From: Streptomyces sp. YIM 121038
Lineage (GTDB): Bacteria; Actinomycetota; Actinomycetes; Streptomycetales; Streptomycetaceae
Direction: 5' to 3'
Length of the DNA: 64,000 bases
Assembly (NCBI RefSeq): GCF_006088715.1
Contig: NZ_CP030771.1
Location: forward strand, 3,658,001-3,722,000
The position numbers were made by a program, and so were the translations under genes. The notes beneath the pieces were generated by a model that was not told the DNA's origin, made no database searches, and was given only the letters and a program-made list of their open reading frames with translations. Positions 7,479 through 17,369 of this stretch are shown here, piece after piece (the stretch's first letter is position 1; every line of letters starts with the position of its first letter).

Positions 7479-8894
7479 CTACTCCGGCACCGTCACCAGC
7501 CAGCGCGTGGCCGTCCGCGGCCGCAGGTAGCAGGCCCAGTACACCGTCGCGACGGCCACGATGCCGCCGGTCCACAGGAGGTACCGCGCCTCCTGCTGGC
7601 TGAGGACGTACGCGAGGACCGCGATGAGCACCACCGGGATCCCGGGCCACAGCGGCATCCGCCACGCGGGAGCGGCCCCGTGGCTGCCCCGGCGGGCGAG
7701 CAGCGCGGCCACCGCGACGAGCAGGTACATGCCGGTCACGGACACGCCGGTGACGCCGTACAGGGTGTCGAGGTTCACGAAGCAGAGCGCGGCGCCGGGG
7801 ACGCCGACCAGGAGGGTGGCGACCCACGGGGAGCCGAAGCGGCCGCCGAGCCGGGACAGGACCGCGTTGACGGGCTCGGGCCAGGCCTTGTCGCGCGCGG
7901 AGGCGAACAGGACGCGGGAGTTCTGGATGACCATGACGATGCCGGCGTTGATGATGGCGAGGGCCACGCAGAGGCTGATGAAGGTGCCGACGCCGGAGCT
8001 GGACCAGGCGGTGACCATCGCGCCGATGTCGCCGCCGGTGAGGGCGGCCAGGTCCGGCGCCCCCAGGGTGATCGCGGCGACGGGCACGAGCAGGACGACC
8101 GCCGAGATGCCGAGGGTGAGCAGCACGGTGCGGGCCACGTTGCGGCGCGGGTTCTCCATCTCCTCGGAGAGGTAGACGGCCGTGGAGAAGCCCTGGGTGA
8201 CGAAGAGCGCGATGGCGAGCCCGGAGACGATCAGCATCGCGGTGACGGTCTTGGTGCCGTCTCCGGAGCCGCTCGCCACGCTGAGGTCGACGAGGCTGCC
8301 CGCGCCGCGCTCGGCGTGGGCGAAGCCGAGGACGGCCACGACGGCGGCCGCGACCACTTCGAGGACCAGGAAGATCCCGGTGATCCAGGCGTTGGCCCGC
8401 AGGTCGAGCAGGCCCGCGAGGGTGGCGAGGAGCATCACGCCCGCGCCCGCGTAGGCGGGTTCGATCCTGACCAGGGGCGCGAGGTAGTCGGCCGTGCCCA
8501 TGGCGATCACGGGCGGCACGATCATCACGACGAGCAGCGAGAGCACGAACACGAGCCAGCCCGCGAGCCGTCCGGCCATCGTGGAGACCATCGCGTACTC
8601 GCCGCCCGCGCTGGGGATCAGCGTGCCGAGCTCGGAGTAGCAGAAGGCGACGCCCACGCAGAGCAGCGCGCCGATCGCGATGGTGAGGGTGGTGGCGGTG
8701 CCGAGCGTGGAGAACAGGTCGGGCACGACCACGAACAGCGTGGACGCGGGCGTCACGCAGGACAGCGTGAGCAGGGTGCCGCCGCCGACGCCGATGGACC
8801 GCTTCAGCTTGCGGGGAGCAGCCGGGGTCCCGGGGGCTCCCGCCGCCGCGGGGGCGGCCGCGGACTGCGGCGGCGTGTGCAGCGTTTCGGTCAT
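7479..8894 (-). CDS. APC-family amino-acid permease
   Basis: A 471-aa transporter with about 12 membrane helices. The first helix carries the glycine-rich TLLTLSCVTPAST segment and the next contains GGEYAM, as in APC amino acid/polyamine permeases. The last part has LSQQEARYLLWTGG and a short cytoplasmic tail. I place the start at ATG 8894 (METxL... hydrophilic N-terminus, then the first helix at about residue 38). An in-frame ATG at 8942 would add 16 basic residues and is less likely. The substrate is not predictable. The convergent PLP enzyme hints at amino-acid metabolism but shares no operon. About 320 bp of promoter region separates it from the inositol operon. Confidence 0.8.
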   Translation of the reverse strand: MTETLHTPPQSAAAPAAAGAPGTPAAPRKLKRSIGVGGGTLLTLSCVTPASTLFVVVPDLFSTLGTATTLTIAIGALLCVGVAFCYSELGTLIPSAGGEYAMVSTMAGRLAGWLVFVLSLLVVMIVPPVIAMGTADYLAPLVRIEPAYAGAGVMLLATLAGLLDLRANAWITGIFLVLEVVAAAVVAVLGFAHAERGAGSLVDLSVASGSGDGTKTVTAMLIVSGLAIALFVTQGFSTAVYLSEEMENPRRNVARTVLLTLGISAVVLLVPVAAITLGAPDLAALTGGDIGAMVTAWSSSGVGTFISLCVALAIINAGIVMVIQNSRVLFASARDKAWPEPVNAVLSRLGGRFGSPWVATLLVGVPGAALCFVNLDTLYGVTGVSVTGMYLLVAVAALLARRGSHGAAPAWRMPLWPGIPVVLIAVLAYVLSQQEARYLLWTGGIVAVATVYWACYLRPRTATRWLVTVPE

Positions 8895-9150
8895 GCGGCG
8901 ATTCCGATCGGCTCGTACCAAAGGGGGGCGGCAGAGCGTCATGGAATCCCCGCGTCAGGAAAACGTCAATGGCCGGTTACCTACGGAATCCGCAGCCCTG
9001 ACGATCTTCAACTGACCAATGAATCGCAGATGTTGGCGACTATAGGTGGCAATTAGCCAGACGTTCGCCTTGGCGACCTTTGATAGCAAGGTCGAATTAC
9101 GCATGAACCTTTCTCGCCCCATTCATCCCCTCCGTACGGGAACCGCAGCT
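8895..9150. promoter_or_regulatory. Regulatory-looking gap upstream of the APC permease
   Basis: This roughly 255-bp gap has lower GC content than its surroundings. It holds TGGC-N5-GCCA at 9047-9059 and two direct copies of TTGGCGAC at 9033-9040 and 9070-9077, 37 bp apart. I see no convincing gene. The repeats could be half-sites for an amino-acid-responsive regulator of the permease, but no -10/-35 pair stands out. Confidence 0.3.
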
Positions 9151-9154
9151 GATC

Positions 9155-9200
9155 GGCGAAAAAAGGAACGAAGCCGTCCGCAGGGCGGACGGCTTCGTTC
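9155..9200 (-). terminator. Rho-independent terminator of the inositol operon
   Basis: GAACGAAGCCGTCCGC (9166-9181), loop AGG, GCGGACGGCTTCGTTC (9185-9200) form a perfect 16-bp stem. On the minus strand the stem is followed after a few bases by a run of six T (the AAAAAA before 9165 on the plus strand). It lies 15 bp beyond the mmsA stop. Confidence 0.9.
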
Positions 9201-9215
9201 GGTGGGGTGGAGCTG

Positions 9216-10727
<1,512 letters not shown>

Positions 10728-10740
10728 GCCGGGAACTCCT

Positions 10741-12618
10741 TCACAGATGGCGGCGCCGGTCGGACACGTGCCGGTCGTACTCCTCGCGGGCCTTGACCGC
10801 CGACGGGCGGGTCGCGGTCTCGGCCACGGGCACATCCCACCACGCCTGCGCCGGGGGCGGGCCCGACACTGTGTCTGCCGTTTCCGTCTCCACGTAGACA
10901 CATGTGGGACCGTCCGCTTCGCGTGCTTCGCGCAGGGCCGCGCGCAGCTCGGCCACGGTCCTCGCCCGCGTCACGGGCAGCCCCAGCGAGGCCGCGTTGG
11001 CGGCGAGGTCCACGGGCAGCGGGCCGCCCGTGTACGTGCCGTCGGGCGCCCGGTAGCGGTAGTCGGTGCCGAAGCGCTCGCCGCCGACGGACTCCGACAG
11101 GCCCCCGATGGAGGCGTAGCCGTGGTTCTGCAGGATGACGACCTTGATGGGGATGTCCTCCTGCACCGCCGTGACGATCTCGGTGGGCATCATCAGGTAC
11201 GTGCCGTCGCCGACCAGCGCCCACACGGGCCGCTCGGGCGCGGCCAGGGACACGCCGATCGCCGCCGGGATCTCGTATCCCATGCAGGAGTAGCCGTACT
11301 CGACGTGGTACTGGCGCGGCGAGCGGGCCCGCCACAGCTTGTGCAGGTCGCCGGGGAGCGAGCCCGCCGCGTTGATGACGACGTCCTCGTCGGTGACGAG
11401 CGCGTCGAGCAGGCCGAGGACCTGTGTCTGGGTGGGGCGCGCGGCGTCCTCGTCGGCCGCGTACGCGGCGTCGACGCGCCGCTCCCAGCGCTCCTTGCCG
11501 TCCGTGTACGCGGACACGTACGCCGGGTCGACGCGGTGGCCTTCGAGCGCCCGGGTCAGCGCCTCCAGGGCCGTGCGGGCGTCGGCGACGACGGTCGCGC
11601 CCGCCATCTTGTGGGCGTCGAACGGCGCCACGTTGAGGTTCACGAAGCGCACGCCGTCCGCGGCGAAGAGCGTGCCGGACGCGGTGGTGAAGTCCGTGTA
11701 GCGGGTGCCGACGCCGATCACCAGGTCGGCGCCGCGGGCGAGTCCGTCGGCGGTGGCGGTGCCGGTGTGGCCGATGCCGCCGACGTCCGCCGGGTGGTCG
11801 TGGCGCAGGGAGCCCTTGCCCGCCTGCGTGGACGCCACCGGGATGCCGGTGGCGTCGGCGAAGGCGCGCAGGGCGTCCTCGGCGCCGCTGTGGTGCACTC
11901 CCCCGCCCGCGACGACCAGGGGCCGCGCGGCGGCGCGCACGGCCCGCGCCGCGGCCTCCACCTCCGCGGGGTCGGGGGCCTGGCGGCGCACCGGCCAGAC
12001 GCGCTCGGCGAAGAACTCCGCCGGCCAGTCGAAGGCCTCCGCCTGCACGTCCTGCGGCAGCGCGAGCGTCACCGCGCCGGTGGCGACCGGGTCGGTGAGC
12101 ACCCGCATCGCCTGGAGCGCGGCGGGGATCAGCGCCTCGGGCCGGGTGACGCGGTCGAAGTACGCCGACACCGGGCGCAGACAGTCGTTCACGGACACGT
12201 CGCCCGCGTACGGCACTTCGAGCTGCTGGAGCACCGGGTCGGCCGGGCGGCTCGCGAAGACGTCGCCGGGCAGCAGCAGGACGGGCAGGTGGTTGATGGT
12301 CGCGAGGGCGGCGCCCGTGACGAGGTTGGTGGCGCCGGGGCCGATGGAGGTGGTGACGGCGTGGGTCGTCAGGCGCCCCGACTGCCGGGCGTGGCCGACG
12401 GCCGCGTGCACCATGGCCTGCTCGTTGCGCCCCTGGTGGAAGGGCATCTCGTCGCCGTGCTCCACCAGGGCCTGGCCGAGCCCGGCGACGTTGCCGTGGC
12501 CGAAGATGCCCCAGGTCGCGCCGATGAGGCGCTGGTGGACGCCGTCCCGCTCGGTGAACTGCCGGGCCAGGAAGCGCACCAGGGCCTGGGCGGTGGTGAG
12601 CCGGACCGTGCCGCTCAT
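10741..12618 (-). CDS. iolD: 3D-(3,5/4)-trihydroxycyclohexane-1,2-dione acylhydrolase
   Basis: A 625-aa thiamine-diphosphate enzyme that opens the ring of the trione intermediate of myo-inositol catabolism to 5-deoxy-glucuronate. It has the three-domain POX fold: an N-terminal pyrimidine domain, where STQAGKGS and GIGHTGTATADGL lie in the central domain, and a C-terminal PP domain with GDGTYLMMPTEIV and NHGYASIGGLSES. IolD-specific features are its length and the segment GATWGIFGHGNVAGLGQAL, which replaces the usual GxPG loop. The ATG at 12618 overlaps the iolB stop (ATGA). A GGAGGG lies close upstream. Confidence 0.93.
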   Translation of the reverse strand: MSGTVRLTTAQALVRFLARQFTERDGVHQRLIGATWGIFGHGNVAGLGQALVEHGDEMPFHQGRNEQAMVHAAVGHARQSGRLTTHAVTTSIGPGATNLVTGAALATINHLPVLLLPGDVFASRPADPVLQQLEVPYAGDVSVNDCLRPVSAYFDRVTRPEALIPAALQAMRVLTDPVATGAVTLALPQDVQAEAFDWPAEFFAERVWPVRRQAPDPAEVEAAARAVRAAARPLVVAGGGVHHSGAEDALRAFADATGIPVASTQAGKGSLRHDHPADVGGIGHTGTATADGLARGADLVIGVGTRYTDFTTASGTLFAADGVRFVNLNVAPFDAHKMAGATVVADARTALEALTRALEGHRVDPAYVSAYTDGKERWERRVDAAYAADEDAARPTQTQVLGLLDALVTDEDVVINAAGSLPGDLHKLWRARSPRQYHVEYGYSCMGYEIPAAIGVSLAAPERPVWALVGDGTYLMMPTEIVTAVQEDIPIKVVILQNHGYASIGGLSESVGGERFGTDYRYRAPDGTYTGGPLPVDLAANAASLGLPVTRARTVAELRAALREAREADGPTCVYVETETADTVSGPPPAQAWWDVPVAETATRPSAVKAREEYDRHVSDRRRHL

Positions 12619-13418
12619 CGGTATCCCTCCGTGTGGTCAGGGTGGAAGCAGATCTTCCATTCCCGTTCGTCGCCGGGGCCCGCCATGACGTTCAGGTAGT
12701 ACATGGCGTGGCCCGGCTGGGCGATGGACGGGCCGTGCCAGCCGTCGGGCACGAGGACCGCGTCGCCCGAGCGCACCTCGGCGAGCACGTCGGTGCCGCC
12801 CTCGCGGGAGGGGAAGACCCGCTGGTAGCCGAAGCCGGAGTCGCCCTCGATCTCGAAGTAGTAGATCTCCTCAAGCTCGGCCTCGACGCCGGGACGGTGC
12901 TCGTCGTGCTTGTGCGGCGGGTACGAGGACCAGTTGCCGCCGGGCGTGATGACCTCCACGGCGATCAGCCGGTCGCACGCGAACGCGTCCGCGGCGGCGA
13001 AGTTGCGCACCTGGCGGGCGCAGGTGCCGCTGCCGCGGTGCTCGACGGGGACCTCCGGCGCGGGGCCGTAGCGGGCGGGGAGTCGGCGCTCGCACTTCGC
13101 TCCTGCCAGGGCGAAGCGGCCTCCCACGCCGGAGGCGATCTGGATGTGGGTATCGCGGGGAACGTAAGCGAAGTCACTCGCTCCGCTGAACACGCTCTCC
13201 CGGCCCAGGAGTTCGATGATCTCGCCCTCCGCGTGCACCGTACAGCCGCCGGTCAGCGGGAGCACGATCCATTCACTCTCCCCGGTGGCGAAGGAGTGCA
13301 ACCCGCCGGGCGGCAGTTCGACCACGCGCAGACTGGAGTAGGTCCAGCCCGCGCGCGCGGGATCGACGGCGAGGGCGTACGGGCCCTCGGCCGCGCTGCC
13401 CTTCGGTACGTACGTCAT
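12615..13418 (-). CDS. iolB: 5-deoxy-glucuronate isomerase
   Basis: A 267-aa bicupin that isomerises 5-deoxy-glucuronate to 2-deoxy-5-keto-gluconate. The metal-binding C-terminal cupin shows SYPPHKHDEHRPG followed by ELEEIYYFEI, the HxHxxxx-E arrangement of IolB, and a final His in VPDGWHGPS. It starts at ATG 13418 with AGGAGAT 6 nt upstream. It is coupled to iolD by a 4-bp ATGA overlap and lies 31 bp after the aldolase-like gene. Confidence 0.93.
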   Translation of the reverse strand: MTYVPKGSAAEGPYALAVDPARAGWTYSSLRVVELPPGGLHSFATGESEWIVLPLTGGCTVHAEGEIIELLGRESVFSGASDFAYVPRDTHIQIASGVGGRFALAGAKCERRLPARYGPAPEVPVEHRGSGTCARQVRNFAAADAFACDRLIAVEVITPGGNWSSYPPHKHDEHRPGVEAELEEIYYFEIEGDSGFGYQRVFPSREGGTDVLAEVRSGDAVLVPDGWHGPSIAQPGHAMYYLNVMAGPGDEREWKICFHPDHTEGYR

Positions 13419-13449
13419 GCGGATCTCCTGTCGGGTGCGTACGTCACGG

Positions 13450-14352
13450 CTACAGCAGCCCGACGGCGGTGTCGACCGCGCCCGCCACGTCCCCGTCCGG
13501 CGGGTACAGCAGCGTCCGCCCGGCCACCAGGCCGTACACGGTGGGCAACTGGAGCGCGCCGCGCCACTTCTCGAACGCGGTGTCCGTGTCCCCGCCGATG
13601 TCTCCCCCGAGCAGCACGGCGGGCAGCGTCGAGGTCTCCATGACGCGCGCCATGTCGTCCGGGTTCTCGGTCACGGGGACCTTCAGCCAGGTGTACGCGG
13701 AGGTGCCGCCGAGGCCCGACGCGATGGCGATGGACCGGGTGACCGCTTCGGCGCTCAGGTCGTTGCGCAGACCGCCGGGCGACCTGCGGCACAGGAACGG
13801 CTCGACGAACACCGGAAGCTGACGCTCCGCCATCGCGTCGACCGCGCGCGCGGTGGAGTACAGCGTGGCGAGCGACCCGGGGTCCTCGTAGTCCACGCGC
13901 AGCAGCAGCTTGCCCGCGTCGAAGCCGAGCCGCTCCAGGTCCTCGGCGCGGTGGCCGGTGAACCGGTCGTCCAGCTCGAAGGCGGCGCCCGCGAGCCCGC
14001 CCCGGTTCATGGAGCCCATCACGACCTTGCCGTCGAGCGCGCCGAGCAGCAGCAGGTCGTCGAGGATGTCGGCGGTCGCGAGCACGCCGTCGACGCCGGG
14101 CCGCGACAGCGCCAGGCAGAGCCGCTCCAGGAGATCGGCCCGGTCGGCCATGGCCAGCGGGTCCTTGCCCACGCCGAGCGCGCCCCGCGCCGGGTGGTCC
14201 GCCGCGATGATCATCAGCCGTCCGGAGGCCCCGACCAGCGGCCGCCGAAGCCGCCGCGCGGCGGCTTCGGCGATGGCTTCGGGGTGGTGGGCCCGGGTCC
14301 GCACGAGCGCGGAGACGTCGACGGAAGTGCCGGAGGCACCGGAGCGGCTCAC
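13450..14352 (-). CDS. Cgl0159-family (beta/alpha)8 aldolase-like protein
   Basis: A 300-aa TIM-barrel protein in the iol operon, of the type known from C. glutamicum as the Cgl0159 family. Motifs include LMIIAADHPARGA at the first strands, VLLRVDYEDP (catalytic-Lys-like strand K-LLLRV) and LLGGDIGGD near the end. In many proteobacteria an analogous domain is fused to IolC. By position it is the best candidate for the 2-deoxy-5-keto-gluconate-6-phosphate aldolase step (IolJ role), since no other aldolase is in the cluster. It starts at GTG 14352 and overlaps the iolC stop by 4 bp (GTGA). Family membership is recognised; the reaction is inferred. Confidence 0.8.
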   Translation of the reverse strand: MSRSGASGTSVDVSALVRTRAHHPEAIAEAAARRLRRPLVGASGRLMIIAADHPARGALGVGKDPLAMADRADLLERLCLALSRPGVDGVLATADILDDLLLLGALDGKVVMGSMNRGGLAGAAFELDDRFTGHRAEDLERLGFDAGKLLLRVDYEDPGSLATLYSTARAVDAMAERQLPVFVEPFLCRRSPGGLRNDLSAEAVTRSIAIASGLGGTSAYTWLKVPVTENPDDMARVMETSTLPAVLLGGDIGGDTDTAFEKWRGALQLPTVYGLVAGRTLLYPPDGDVAGAVDTAVGLL

Positions 14353-15338
14353 AGCACAGCCCCCGCTTCCAGGGCGGCCTCGACCTCGGCCTCGTACGGC
14401 ATCGCGGAGGAGCACTCAAGGCGCGAAGCGACAATGGCCCCGGCCGCGTTGGCGTACCGGATCACCCGCGAGAGCTCCCACCCGGCGAGCAGGCCGTGGC
14501 ACAGCGCCCCGCCGAACGCGTCGCCCGCCCCGAGCCCGTTCACCACCGACACCGGCAGCGGCGGCACCTGAGCCACCGCCCCCGCCCGGTCCATCGCGAG
14601 CACGCCCTTCGGCCCCTGTTTGACCACGGCCAGCTCGACCCCCGCCGCGAGCAGGGCCTCGGCGGCGGCGCGCGGCTCGCGCACGCCGGTGGCGATCTCC
14701 ACCTCGTCCACGTTGCCGACGGCGACGGTCGCGTGCCGCAGCGCGGCGGCGTAGTGGGGGCGCGCCGCCTCGGGGTCGCTCCAGAACATGGGCCGCCAGT
14801 CGAGGTCGAAGACGGTGGTACCGCCGGTGCGGGCGGCGAGCGCGGCCAGGGTCGCCGCCCGGCTCGGCTCCTCGCTGAGGCCGGTGCCGGTGACCCAGAA
14901 GATCCGCGCCGCGGCGATCGCGCCGAGGTCGAGCTCGTCCGCGCGGATCTCCAGGTCGGGGGCCTTGGGAAGGCGGTAGAAGTACAGCGGGAAGTCGTCG
15001 GGCGGGAACACCTCGCAGAAGGTGACCGGCGTCGGCAGGTCCGGCACCTCGGTGACCCACCGCTCGTCGACCCCGAACGCGCGCAGCTGGCCGCGCAGAT
15101 ACTCGCCGAACGGGTCCTGTCCCGTCCGCGTGACGACGCCGACGCGCCGCCCGAGCCGGGCCGCCGCGACCGCCACGTTCGACGCCGAGCCGCCGAGGAA
15201 CTTCCCGAACGTCGTGACCTGCGACAACGGCACCCCGGTCTGGAGGGGGTACAGGTCGACGCCGATCCGGCCCATCGTGATGACGTCGTACGGATCGGCG
15301 CCGGCGTCGGCGTGCGGATCCGGGTGCGGATCGGTCAC
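14349..15338 (-). CDS. iolC: 5-dehydro-2-deoxygluconokinase
   Basis: A 329-aa PfkB-family kinase that phosphorylates 2-deoxy-5-keto-gluconate. The N-terminal MGRIGVDLYPLQ is diagnostic of IolC. GGSASNVAVAAARLG is the first PfkB signature, and NGLGAGDAFGGALCHGL near the C-terminus is the second, with the catalytic Asp in GAGD. I prefer GTG 15338 because GAAGGG lies 9 nt upstream; the ATG at 15347 would sit almost on that site. It is the first gene of the five-gene iol operon. Confidence 0.93.
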   Translation of the reverse strand: MTDPHPDPHADAGADPYDVITMGRIGVDLYPLQTGVPLSQVTTFGKFLGGSASNVAVAAARLGRRVGVVTRTGQDPFGEYLRGQLRAFGVDERWVTEVPDLPTPVTFCEVFPPDDFPLYFYRLPKAPDLEIRADELDLGAIAAARIFWVTGTGLSEEPSRAATLAALAARTGGTTVFDLDWRPMFWSDPEAARPHYAAALRHATVAVGNVDEVEIATGVREPRAAAEALLAAGVELAVVKQGPKGVLAMDRAGAVAQVPPLPVSVVNGLGAGDAFGGALCHGLLAGWELSRVIRYANAAGAIVASRLECSSAMPYEAEVEAALEAGAVL

Positions 15339-15369
15339 CCTGCACATCCCTTCGTGGTGGCTTCCCTCA

Positions 15370-15399
15370 GGTCTAATCCCGTCCCAGGAACCCTGTCAA
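15370..15399 (-). promoter_or_regulatory. Promoter of the iol operon
   Basis: On the minus strand, TTGACA (complement of 15394-15399), an 18-bp spacer and TAGACC (complement of 15370-15375) form a good actinobacterial -35/-10 pair upstream of iolC. A plus-strand TTGACA at 15428-15433 could be the -35 of the divergent iolE-like gene, although its -10 is poor. Confidence 0.5.
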
Positions 15400-15405
15400 C
15401 ATTTT

Positions 15406-15421
15406 GTCCTTACATTCGGAC
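15406..15421. promoter_or_regulatory. GTCC-N8-GGAC palindrome between divergent iol promoters
   Basis: GTCC (15406-15409), an 8-bp AT-rich spacer and GGAC (15418-15421) sit between the two TTGACA elements. This is where a single repressor could control both directions. No iol repressor gene is in the window. Confidence 0.3.
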
Positions 15422-15464
15422 TACTCCTTGACACTGTTCTCGGCGGGCGGCGAGGCTTGCGGCC

Positions 15465-16391
15465 ATGGCGCAGCAGACAGAGTTGTCGCGTGGTTCCCGG
15501 TTGACCCGCATCCGGATCGGTTCGGCCCCCGACTCCTGGGGCGTGTGGTTCCCCGACGACCCCCAGCAGGTGCCGTGGGACCGCTTCCTCGACGAGGTCG
15601 CCGCGTCGGGGTACGAGTGGATCGAGCTGGGCCCGTACGGCTATCTGCCGACCGACCCGTCCCGGCTCGCCGACGAGACGCGGCGCCGGGGCCTGAAGGT
15701 CTCGGCGGGCACCGTGTTCACCGGCCTGCACCACGGCCCGGACGTGTGGGACAAGACGTGGGAGCACGTGTCCGCCATCGCCGGCCTCACGCAGGCGACG
15801 GGCGCGCGGCACCTCGTCGTCATCCCGTCCTTCTGGCGCGACGACAAGACCGGCGAGGTCCTGGAGGACGCGACCCTGACGCCGGAGCAGTGGCGTCAGC
15901 TGGCGTCGCAGACCGAGCGGCTCGGCCACGAGGTGCGCGAGCGCTACGGCCTGGACATCGTCGTCCACCCGCACGCGGACACCCACATCGACACCGAGGA
16001 GAACGTCGCCCGTTTCCTCGACGCCACGGACCCCGCCCTCGTCTCGCTGTGCCTGGACACCGGCCACTACGCGTACTGCGGCGGCGACAGCGTCAAGCTC
16101 ATCGAGACGTACGGCGAGCGCGTCGGGTACCTCCACCTCAAGCAGGTGGACCCGGCGGTCCTGGCCGAAGTGCGGGCGCAGGACGTGCCGTTCGGGCCCG
16201 CCGTCGCACGCGGCGTGATGTGCGAGCCGCCCGCCGGGGTGCCCGCGCTCGAACCGGTCCTCGCGGCGGCCGAGAAGCTGGGCGTCGACCTGTTCGCCAT
16301 CGTCGAGCAGGACATGTACCCGTGCGCGCCGGACAAGCCGCTGCCCATCGCCCGCCGCACCCGCGCCTTCCTGCGCTCCTGCGGGGCGTGA
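15465..16391 (+). CDS. IolE-like sugar phosphate isomerase/epimerase (inosose dehydratase type)
   Basis: A 308-aa AP-endonuclease-2-fold TIM barrel. It opens with IRIGSAPDSWGVWFPDDP, the strongly conserved start of inosose dehydratase IolE-type proteins. Metal ligands of the family are visible: E in EWIELGPYG, H in VVHPHADTH, and CLDTGHYAYCGGD and HLKQVDP later. The likely reaction is dehydration or isomerisation of scyllo-inosose-type cyclitols to the trione used by IolD. It is divergent from iolC with 126 bp between, consistent with joint regulation. A long perfect hairpin ends the transcript. Confidence 0.8.
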   Translation: MAQQTELSRGSRLTRIRIGSAPDSWGVWFPDDPQQVPWDRFLDEVAASGYEWIELGPYGYLPTDPSRLADETRRRGLKVSAGTVFTGLHHGPDVWDKTWEHVSAIAGLTQATGARHLVVIPSFWRDDKTGEVLEDATLTPEQWRQLASQTERLGHEVRERYGLDIVVHPHADTHIDTEENVARFLDATDPALVSLCLDTGHYAYCGGDSVKLIETYGERVGYLHLKQVDPAVLAEVRAQDVPFGPAVARGVMCEPPAGVPALEPVLAAAEKLGVDLFAIVEQDMYPCAPDKPLPIARRTRAFLRSCGA

Positions 16392-16407
16392 GGCCCCCGC
16401 GCTCCTG

Positions 16408-16451
16408 ACGCCTGAGGGGAGGCCGCGACCGCGCGGCCTCCCCTCAGGCGT
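16408..16451. terminator. Perfect 20-bp hairpin terminator
   Basis: Arms 16408-16427 and 16432-16451 are fully complementary over 20 bp with a 4-base loop (ACCG). The hairpin starts 17 bp after the iolE-like stop. There is no T-run. Confidence 0.85.
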
Positions 16452-16542
16452 GTCCGGACACCCTTCGGCGACGCCCGTCCCCTTACCCCCTCGACGGGCG
16501 AACGCGCCCCCAACACGCCGGGCGCTCGCGCCAGTCAAGCGC

Positions 16543-16585
16543 GTCACGTCGGTGACAAACACTGCACTCCCGTCACACATGTGAC
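16543..16585. promoter_or_regulatory. Paired GTCAC-N4-GTGAC operators
   Basis: Two identical-format palindromes occur: GTCAC-GTCG-GTGAC at 16543-16556 and GTCAC-ACAT-GTGAC at 16572-16585, 29 bp centre to centre. Further half-sites are GTCAC at 16634-16638 and GTGAC at 16667-16671. They lie in the 350-bp gap upstream of the small HTH gene at 16742, which otherwise holds only the terminator at 16408-16451. A dimeric developmental or global regulator is plausible; which one is not known. Confidence 0.5.
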
Positions 16586-16741
16586 ACGTACGCGGGTTTC
16601 CCGTCACAGCCAGTCGACAAGCACTCCCCCACAGTCACTCTCCGTCGTTCACGGGGCACAGGCTGAGTGACACCAGTGCCGCGCCCAGCTCCCCCGTCGG
16701 CCGTTCCGGTCGCCCTGGGTGCGCACAGGGAGGAGCCACTG

Positions 16742-16942
16742 ATGACCGACCGCAGGCTCTGGTCGTACAAAGACATCGCCGCGCACATCTGCGTCCAGCC
16801 GGACACCGTGCGCTCCTACCGCAAGCACGGTCTGCTGCCGGAGCCCGACCACGTGGAGGGCGGCAAGCCCTTCTGGTACGCCGACACCATCCGTGCCTGG
16901 GTCGCGTCGCGGCCCGGCAACCGCGCGCGCAAGGGCGAATGA
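16742..16942 (+). CDS. Small MerR/excisionase-type helix-turn-helix protein
   Basis: A 66-aa protein that is essentially one winged HTH: WSYKDIAAHICVQPDTVRSY (recognition helix) followed by RKHGLLPEPD, the MerR-like wing, and WYADTIRAWVASRPG. It starts at ATG 16742 with GGGAGGAG about 8 nt upstream. Such single-domain proteins in Streptomyces act as small DNA-binding regulators; it has no effector domain. No phage genes are nearby, so an excisionase role is unlikely. An array of GTCAC/GTGAC sites upstream suggests tight control. The copper genes follow 158 bp downstream but have their own promoter. Confidence 0.75.
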   Translation: MTDRRLWSYKDIAAHICVQPDTVRSYRKHGLLPEPDHVEGGKPFWYADTIRAWVASRPGNRARKGE

Positions 16943-16973
16943 CCCCCGTCCCGCCCCGTCACCCCAGCCCCTC

Positions 16974-17000
16974 TTGGAAAATACCCCCTAGGGGTATAGT
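16974..17000 (+). promoter_or_regulatory. Copper promoter with CsoR-type operator
   Basis: ATACCCC-N3-GGGGTAT (16981-16997) is a near-perfect match to the CsoR-family copper operator pattern. It overlaps a -10 TATAGT (16995-17000), and a -35-like TTGGAA lies at 16974-16979. CsoR bound here would occlude RNA polymerase; copper releases it. The csoR gene itself is not in the window. Confidence 0.8.
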
Positions 17001-17100
17001 GTGAAGCACGTCGGGAGGTTCCCTGGAGCCATCGGAGCCCCTCGCGACGTCGACGTTCCGACAACCCGCACGTCACACACGTTTCACTGAGGAGAACGAC

Positions 17101-17349
17101 ATGACCGCCAACGCCCAGACCTCGCAGCCCGGCGCCGTCACCACCGTGTACGACGTGAAGGGGATGACCTGCGGCCACTGCGAGTCCGCGGTCACCGGGG
17201 AGATCTCCGAGCTCACGGGCGTCAGCTCGGTCCAGGCGGTCGCCGCCACCGGCAAGGTGACCGTGGTCTCCGCGGCCCCCCTCGACGAGGAGGCCGTCCG
17301 CGCCGCGGTCGACGAGGCCGGTTACGAGCTGACCGGCGCGACCGCCTGA
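17101..17349 (+). CDS. copZ: Copper chaperone (heavy-metal-associated domain)
   Basis: An 82-aa single HMA domain with the Cu(I)-binding motif GMTCGHC near residue 22 and the ferredoxin-like beta-alpha-beta-beta-alpha-beta length. It carries Cu+ to the ATPase encoded next. It starts at ATG 17101 after GAGGAGAA. It is the first gene downstream of the CsoR-type operator. A stable hairpin separates it from copA, which probably lets the chaperone be made in excess. Confidence 0.92.
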   Translation: MTANAQTSQPGAVTTVYDVKGMTCGHCESAVTGEISELTGVSSVQAVAATGKVTVVSAAPLDEEAVRAAVDEAGYELTGATA

Positions 17350-17369
17350 CCTCCCTCCCCCCCGGCCCC

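Noticed and set aside
8895..8942. Longer start for the APC permease
   Set aside because: The additional residues are basic and not typical of the family's N-terminus; the ATG at 8894 gives the usual length.
9053..9215. Possible small gene between the inositol operon and the permease
   Set aside because: It overlaps the perfect terminator stem and has no ribosome site or coherent protein.
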